From: CAMUQR01 sp963526735
GTDB taxonomy: Bacteria > Patescibacteriota > Saccharimonadia > Saccharimonadales > Saccharimonadaceae
Direction: 5' to 3'
DNA length: 64,000 bases
Assembly: GCA_963526735.1 (NCBI GenBank)
Contig: CAURNU010000005.1
Location: 1 to 64,000 of the forward strand
The stretch's first letter is position 1, and each line of letters starts with the position of its first letter. Position numbers and translations under genes: made by a program. Shown here in pieces: positions 60,382 through 64,000 of the stretch. The notes below the pieces were generated by a model, which searched no databases, was not told the DNA's origin, and saw only the letters and a list, made by a program, of their open reading frames with translations.

Positions 60382-61755
60382 TTATTTTACGAGTTTATTG
60401 AGGGTGACGTTGATAATTTCTTGCCACGACAAGAAATCTTGAGGCATCGACAAGGCCTGACGGACAGTCAGCTTAGCAGTGATGGTGGCACTGAGCTGAT
60501 GAATAATTGATTCCGCATCCGGTCCAAAAACTTGGGCGCCGATAATCCGCTGGTCTTTATCAATAATGATTTTAAGCATGCCAAAAGACGGCGTAATTAG
60601 TTGACGTGGTGCTTCGCTGAAGTTGGAAATTGCTCGGCAGTATTCAATTTGGCGCTGTTGGCAGGTGTCTTCGGTGAGACCGACTTTCGCGACGGTCGGG
60701 AAGCCAGAGACGATATGCGGGATGTTGTGGTAGCTGATAGTGCGACGTTTGCGCCCGAAGGCGTTTAAAACTGCAATTTCAGCTTCAATCAGGGCAGCTG
60801 AAGCAGAATTATTCATATTGAGGATATCACCAGCGGCGTAGATGTTTTTGTTGCTGGTTTGGAGTTGGTAATTAGTGTAAATACCATCAGCTTCGTGTTC
60901 AACGGCAGCATTGGACAGGCCGAGATCGATATTTGGCATGAGTTTTTCAGCAATCACAATTTCGTCAACTTTGACACTACGTTCAACACCAGCATGTGAG
61001 AACAGGATTTTTTTGATTAAGTATTCTTGCGAAATTTCCAGAGCTTGGGAATTAGTGGAAATGATAATACCGAGGTTTTTGCTAAGCGTTTTTTCGAGAG
61101 CAATGTTAAACTCCTGGTCGTATTCTGGCAAAATCCGACTATGTTTACAGGTCAGATAAACTTGAACCCCAAAACTTGCAAAAATCTGTGCCAAAATCAC
61201 TGCCGAAGCGTGGCCACCAACGATGAAAACGCTTTTGGGTAGGCGTTCCATTTGACAGATGGTCTGCGGGGTGTAGAAGTGAACATTGGATAAGCCAGCA
61301 ATCATCGCCGTTTGCCAGGTCGAACCAGTGGCGATAATAAACTTGTCGGCACGGTAATGCGCTCCGCCGACGCTGACACGGGTTGGATTTAAGAAATAGG
61401 CGCGCCCTTCGATGACTGTAATGCCCTTGTCTCGATAAAAATCGCGGGTTGAGGCTGCGGCGCGAGCAACAAGATTTTTGACATTGTTCATGATCTTTGG
61501 AAAATTAAAACTAGTGATGGCGTTGTGAATACCATAATCGCTGGCGTGTTGGCTAGTGCGGTAAACGCGTGCCGCCTCGAGGACATAGTTGCGTGGTAAA
61601 TCAGAGCAGGTGAGGCTATCACCACCTAATTTGCGGTCTTCGATGACAGCTACGCGCTTACCGAGTCCAGCAGCAATTAAAGCCGCCTGAGTGCCGGCTG
61701 CTCCGCTACCGATGACGATTAAGTCGAAATGTTGTTGTTTTGCTAAGCCCACCAT
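60382..61755 (-). CDS. Disulfide-reductase-family flavoprotein without redox cysteines
   Basis: 457 residues with the fold of lipoamide dehydrogenase/mercuric reductase. FAD loop DLIVIGSGAAGTQAA (about 11-25), FIIATGST, NAD(P) loop VFIVGGHASAVILAQ, NIYAAGDI, and the C-terminal dimerisation domain (VAKVGLTED ... GMLKIIIDKDQRIIGAQVFG). The active-site segment reads GGDSLTCSDLPRN, so the C-x4-C pair is Ser47 and Asp52. The C-terminal His-Glu motif (H-x-x-P-x-x-x-E) is also absent (SMPQDFLSWQE). It cannot work as a classic dithiol reductase; it may pass electrons from NAD(P)H to another acceptor. Follows the ATP-cone gene by 9 bases. Confidence 0.85.
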   Translation of the reverse strand: MVGLAKQQHFDLIVIGSGAAGTQAALIAAGLGKRVAVIEDRKLGGDSLTCSDLPRNYVLEAARVYRTSQHASDYGIHNAITSFNFPKIMNNVKNLVARAAASTRDFYRDKGITVIEGRAYFLNPTRVSVGGAHYRADKFIIATGSTWQTAMIAGLSNVHFYTPQTICQMERLPKSVFIVGGHASAVILAQIFASFGVQVYLTCKHSRILPEYDQEFNIALEKTLSKNLGIIISTNSQALEISQEYLIKKILFSHAGVERSVKVDEIVIAEKLMPNIDLGLSNAAVEHEADGIYTNYQLQTSNKNIYAAGDILNMNNSASAALIEAEIAVLNAFGRKRRTISYHNIPHIVSGFPTVAKVGLTEDTCQQRQIEYCRAISNFSEAPRQLITPSFGMLKIIIDKDQRIIGAQVFGPDAESIIHQLSATITAKLTVRQALSMPQDFLSWQEIINVTLNKLVK

Positions 61756-61764
61756 AGATTATTC

Positions 61765-62037
61765 TCAAATTATTTGTTTATAAGTCCGATAAAAAAACGC
61801 TGCTTCAGGATTAAACACGGTCAAAACTTGGTAAGTCTGGAGGCGCAGGTCAGAGCTGGTAAACTCTGGTTTATTGGCGATCCATTTGGTAATTTGTTTA
61901 AATACTTCTTGTGCGCACAAATCAGCTTCAGCTTCAGGAGTACCAACCGCCAGGCATGACGTTTTAATGCTCTCACGAAACTTTTGCGCTGAGAACTGTT
62001 CGGATTGACCGCTGGCTTTAAAAATCGTATGTGACAT
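61765..62037 (-). CDS. Stand-alone ATP-cone domain protein
   Basis: 90 residues from the ATG at 62037, which overlaps the TAA of the upstream gene (TAATG). The sequence KASGQSEQFSAQKFRESIKTSCLAVG ... ADLCAQEVFKQI (quoted in key parts) ... TSSDLRLQTYQVL matches the ATP-cone of NrdR and the N-terminus of ribonucleotide reductases. No zinc ribbon (as in NrdR) and no reductase domain follow, so it is a solo nucleotide-sensing module. It sits between a membrane protein and a flavoprotein and may regulate one of them by ATP/dATP level. Confidence 0.7.
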   Translation of the reverse strand: MSHTIFKASGQSEQFSAQKFRESIKTSCLAVGTPEAEADLCAQEVFKQITKWIANKPEFTSSDLRLQTYQVLTVFNPEAAFFYRTYKQII

Positions 62038-62744
62038 TAGAAATCTCCGGATACTTTGAAGCAAAAAATAATCATGCCTAGAATTATTAAACTAAAAAAT
62101 GACACAAATTGCAAAAAATTAGCATGTTTAATTAAAAAAAGATGAATTTGACTGATTTTAACTTGTTGAGTGACGGTTAGAGCGATGATAAAGCTCGGAA
62201 TGCCACTAGCGAGCGCAAACAGGACGACATGAGCGATTTCGAGCTGATTGAGCATAGTAATTGCCAGCAGACTCAATGGCAAAAATAACAACCAGAAGTT
62301 AGCGAGGACGCTCATAATGCCAAGGTTAATAGCTTCGATGATGGAGTTAGTTTTGATGCAACGCTTGCGCAGATAGGTGCGAACAGCTTCGGGCGCCCAA
62401 GGATTGACGAGCTGGTTGTTGAGGATTTTACAAAAAACCATAATTAAAATTTGGATGACGAGGCCGATAATTGCTAGTGGCCAGACGCGATAATTAGCCA
62501 CAAAACCGCTACCAGTGTTCATAACAAACGGTGATTTCGCGATGAATAAAATAACAGTCGACAGCAATAATAAATTAGCAACCACTACGCCAAGTAAAAA
62601 ACCACGAATTAGTTGACGCAAACGGCTTAAAGCGGTTTTTTGACTGAGAGCGTGACCACTCATCATGGCAATGCTACTTAAATTCAGCCCTAAACTAGCC
62701 GCGAAAATACCGACCATTATCATCAGGCTCAAACCAAAGCTCAT
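62037..62744 (-). CDS. Six-TM membrane protein of unknown function
   Basis: 235 residues, about six helices arranged as three plus three, with a charged loop in the middle (APEAVRTYLRKRCIKTNS). Conserved-looking elements are MMSGHALSQKTALSRLR between helices 1 and 2 and GIPSFIIALTVTQQV. The layout recalls small LysE/Sap-type exporters, but there is not enough to assign it. AAAGGTGG precedes the ATG and an extended TGC-TAAAAT box lies at 62774-62766. First gene of the operon with the ATP-cone and flavoprotein. Confidence 0.6.
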   Translation of the reverse strand: MSFGLSLMIMVGIFAASLGLNLSSIAMMSGHALSQKTALSRLRQLIRGFLLGVVVANLLLLSTVILFIAKSPFVMNTGSGFVANYRVWPLAIIGLVIQILIMVFCKILNNQLVNPWAPEAVRTYLRKRCIKTNSIIEAINLGIMSVLANFWLLFLPLSLLAITMLNQLEIAHVVLFALASGIPSFIIALTVTQQVKISQIHLFLIKHANFLQFVSFFSLIILGMIIFCFKVSGDF

Positions 62745-62815
62745 CGTCCACCTTTCATTGTTCTAATTTTAGCATAAACATCATCAAAAAGCGAGTGATT
62801 TTCAGCGGTCTTTAT

Positions 62816-62844
62816 TTGGTAAAAGCGTGTCCTGATGTTATAAT
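62816..62844 (+). promoter_or_regulatory. Promoter of ruvB
   Basis: TTGGTA (62816-62821), 17 bases, TATAAT (62839-62844). The ATG at 62853 follows 8 bases later, so the mRNA has at most about two untranslated bases. Confidence 0.7.
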
Positions 62845-62852
62845 AAGGTCAA

Positions 62853-63869
62853 ATGGCAATTGAGAGAATTATCGATACTGAACTGCATGCTGAGGATGAG
62901 GCTGAAAAACAGCTAGAAACGAGTTTGCGACCGCAGAATTTTGACGAATATATTGGTCAAGAACGGTTGAAGCGTAATCTGAAGTTGGCCATCGAAGCGG
63001 CGAAAAAACGTGGTGAGCCACTTGACCATGTGTTGCTCTTTGGTCCCCCGGGACTGGGCAAAACTACCATGGCTAGTGTGATCGCGAACGAAATGGGCGC
63101 TGATTTGCGGGTGACATCTGGTCCAGCGATTGAGCGAGCGGGTGATTTAGCGAGCATCATTACTAATCTCAAAGACGGTGATATTCTATTTATTGACGAA
63201 ATCCATCGGTTAAATCGAGCGGTGGAAGAGGTCTTATATTCAGCGATGGAGGATTTTAAGCTAGATATTGTGATTGGTAAAGGTCCAGCGGCGCGGAGTG
63301 TGCGCCTTGATTTGCCGAAGTTTACGGTGATTGGTGCGACGACTCGGACTGGGGCGCTGGCGGCACCACTACGTGATCGGTTTGGTCATATTCATCGAGT
63401 GGAGTTTTATACTGATGCGGAACTTGGGCAAATTATTCGGCGTTCGGCTGGGATTTTAAACTGTCAAATCGCACCTGAGGCGTCGTTGTCGCTAGCAAAT
63501 CGGTCGCGTCTGACACCACGCATTGCCAATCGTTTGTTAAAGCGCGTGCGTGATTTTGCGGATGTGAACGGCGATGGCATTATTGATATGGCTGTCGTAA
63601 AAGAGGCGATGTGTTTGCTAGAAGTCGATGAATTAGGTCTTGACCCAGCGGATCGTAGCTTGCTTGAGAAAATTTATGAAAATTACGAATTTCGACCTGT
63701 AGGGCTGAATACAATCTCAGCTCTGACCGGTGATGAGACAGCGACAATTGAGGATTTTTATGAGCCGTTTTTATTGCAAATTGGTTTTTTGGAACGAACG
63801 CCACGGGGTCGCAAAATTACCCCAAAGGCGGTCAAGCATTTGAAAATTAAAGTCAACGAGAAAGGATAA
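62853..63869 (+). CDS. ruvB: Holliday junction branch-migration helicase RuvB
   Basis: 338 residues, standard length. N-terminal [18 protein letters not shown], Walker [11 protein letters not shown], Walker [11 protein letters not shown], sensor [13 protein letters not shown], arginine finger PLRDRFG and the C-terminal winged helix [12 protein letters not shown] and [11 protein letters not shown] hexameric AAA+ motor that drives branch migration with RuvA. ruvA and ruvC are not adjacent. The following gene starts one base after its stop. Confidence 0.97.
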   Translation: MAIERIIDTELHAEDEAEKQLETSLRPQNFDEYIGQERLKRNLKLAIEAAKKRGEPLDHVLLFGPPGLGKTTMASVIANEMGADLRVTSGPAIERAGDLASIITNLKDGDILFIDEIHRLNRAVEEVLYSAMEDFKLDIVIGKGPAARSVRLDLPKFTVIGATTRTGALAAPLRDRFGHIHRVEFYTDAELGQIIRRSAGILNCQIAPEASLSLANRSRLTPRIANRLLKRVRDFADVNGDGIIDMAVVKEAMCLLEVDELGLDPADRSLLEKIYENYEFRPVGLNTISALTGDETATIEDFYEPFLLQIGFLERTPRGRKITPKAVKHLKIKVNEKG

Positions 63870-63870
63870 T

Positions 63871-64000
63871 ATGAACCAAGACGAATATCAAATGGTTGGT
63901 GTCGACGCAGACGGTCAACCGCTTTACCGCAAAGTGGATCGTGCGTCAAACGACCCTGCCAACACGAGCGCGGAGCCGAGCGCTTCCGCTAATCAGCCTG
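63871..64000 (+). CDS. Start of an unidentified gene (partial)
   Basis: ATG at 63871 with AAAGGA 5 bases upstream, open to the window end (43 codons). The visible part is hydrophilic (MNQDEYQMVGVDADGQPLYR, then a Ser/Ala/Pro/Asn-rich stretch), perhaps a flexible cytoplasmic N-terminus ahead of a membrane domain. Cotranscribed with ruvB. Function cannot be judged. Confidence 0.6.
   Translation, partial: MNQDEYQMVGVDADGQPLYRKVDRASNDPANTSAEPSASANQP

Noticed and set aside
60230..60442. 70-codon plus-strand frame reading DLNQRPCGYEPHELT
   Set aside because: It is the reverse reading of the initiator tRNA gene, a familiar annotation artefact.
1..64000. UGA recoded as glycine, as in some other CPR phyla
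   Set aside because: UGA acts as stop in several overlapping ATGA junctions (e.g. 21452-21454, 308-306) and no gene needs read-through.

Overview
The window looks like a chromosomal segment of a member of Candidatus Saccharibacteria (TM7, Patescibacteria/CPR), probably from a host-associated lineage. This is an inference from gene content, not from a database search. It rests on a compact archaeal-type AspRS, a four-gene arginine deiminase operon in an otherwise biosynthesis-poor region, many surface proteins with short basic C-termini, dense overlapping genes, AT-rich DNA (roughly 40% GC by eye) and a standard genetic code with UGA as stop. Many promoters place the -10 box so that transcription should start at, or a few bases before, the start codon.

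Layout. 1-2.5 kb is a ragged accessory margin: two small genes of unknown function, fragments of broken genes (one looks like the C-terminus of a type III restriction subunit), a membrane protein and an XRE regulator. 2.5-7.9 kb is one giant surface protein (NPCBM, transglutaminase-like, discoidin, long helical stalk, Pro/Thr/Ser-rich linker, membrane anchor). 8-11.3 kb holds a helicase IV-like UvrD protein and a CmpB-type membrane protein. 11.4-14 kb (minus strand) is a three-gene surface cluster resembling csc/WxL loci. 14.2-16.5 kb is a polar amino acid ABC importer whose binding protein and permease are fused.

17-37.2 kb is a large surface-glycan region: several GT4 and GT2 glycosyltransferases, a Wzm/Wzt-type exporter, a UDP-galactopyranose-mutase-like flavoprotein, GalE, a GtrA-like protein, an epimerase/TIM-barrel fusion, a polytopic membrane protein, and a secreted lysozyme-like protein carrying a perfect 354-bp tandem repeat. 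37.4-39.8 kb encodes a TasA/camelysin-like exported protein followed by a SipW-type signal peptidase fused to a LamG domain.

39.8-44.6 kb is the arginine deiminase operon (arcA, argF/arcB, arcD-like, arcC), which should turn arginine into ornithine, ammonia, CO2 and ATP; the fused ABC importer upstream could bring in the substrate. 44.7-47.9 kb is a second large FN3/Ig-type surface protein. 48-50.2 kb contains a 30-codon microgene with its own promoter and terminator, a DsbA-like oxidoreductase, and two divergent paralogues of an unrecognised small family with matching terminators. 50.2-64 kb returns to housekeeping-type genes: a CNNM/CBS-like protein, aspS, a GDPD, murC, an MFS protein, a septum protein of the FtsB/DivIC type, elongator and initiator tRNA-Met, a disulfide-reductase-like flavoprotein lacking its redox cysteines, a solo ATP-cone protein, ruvB and the start of one more gene.
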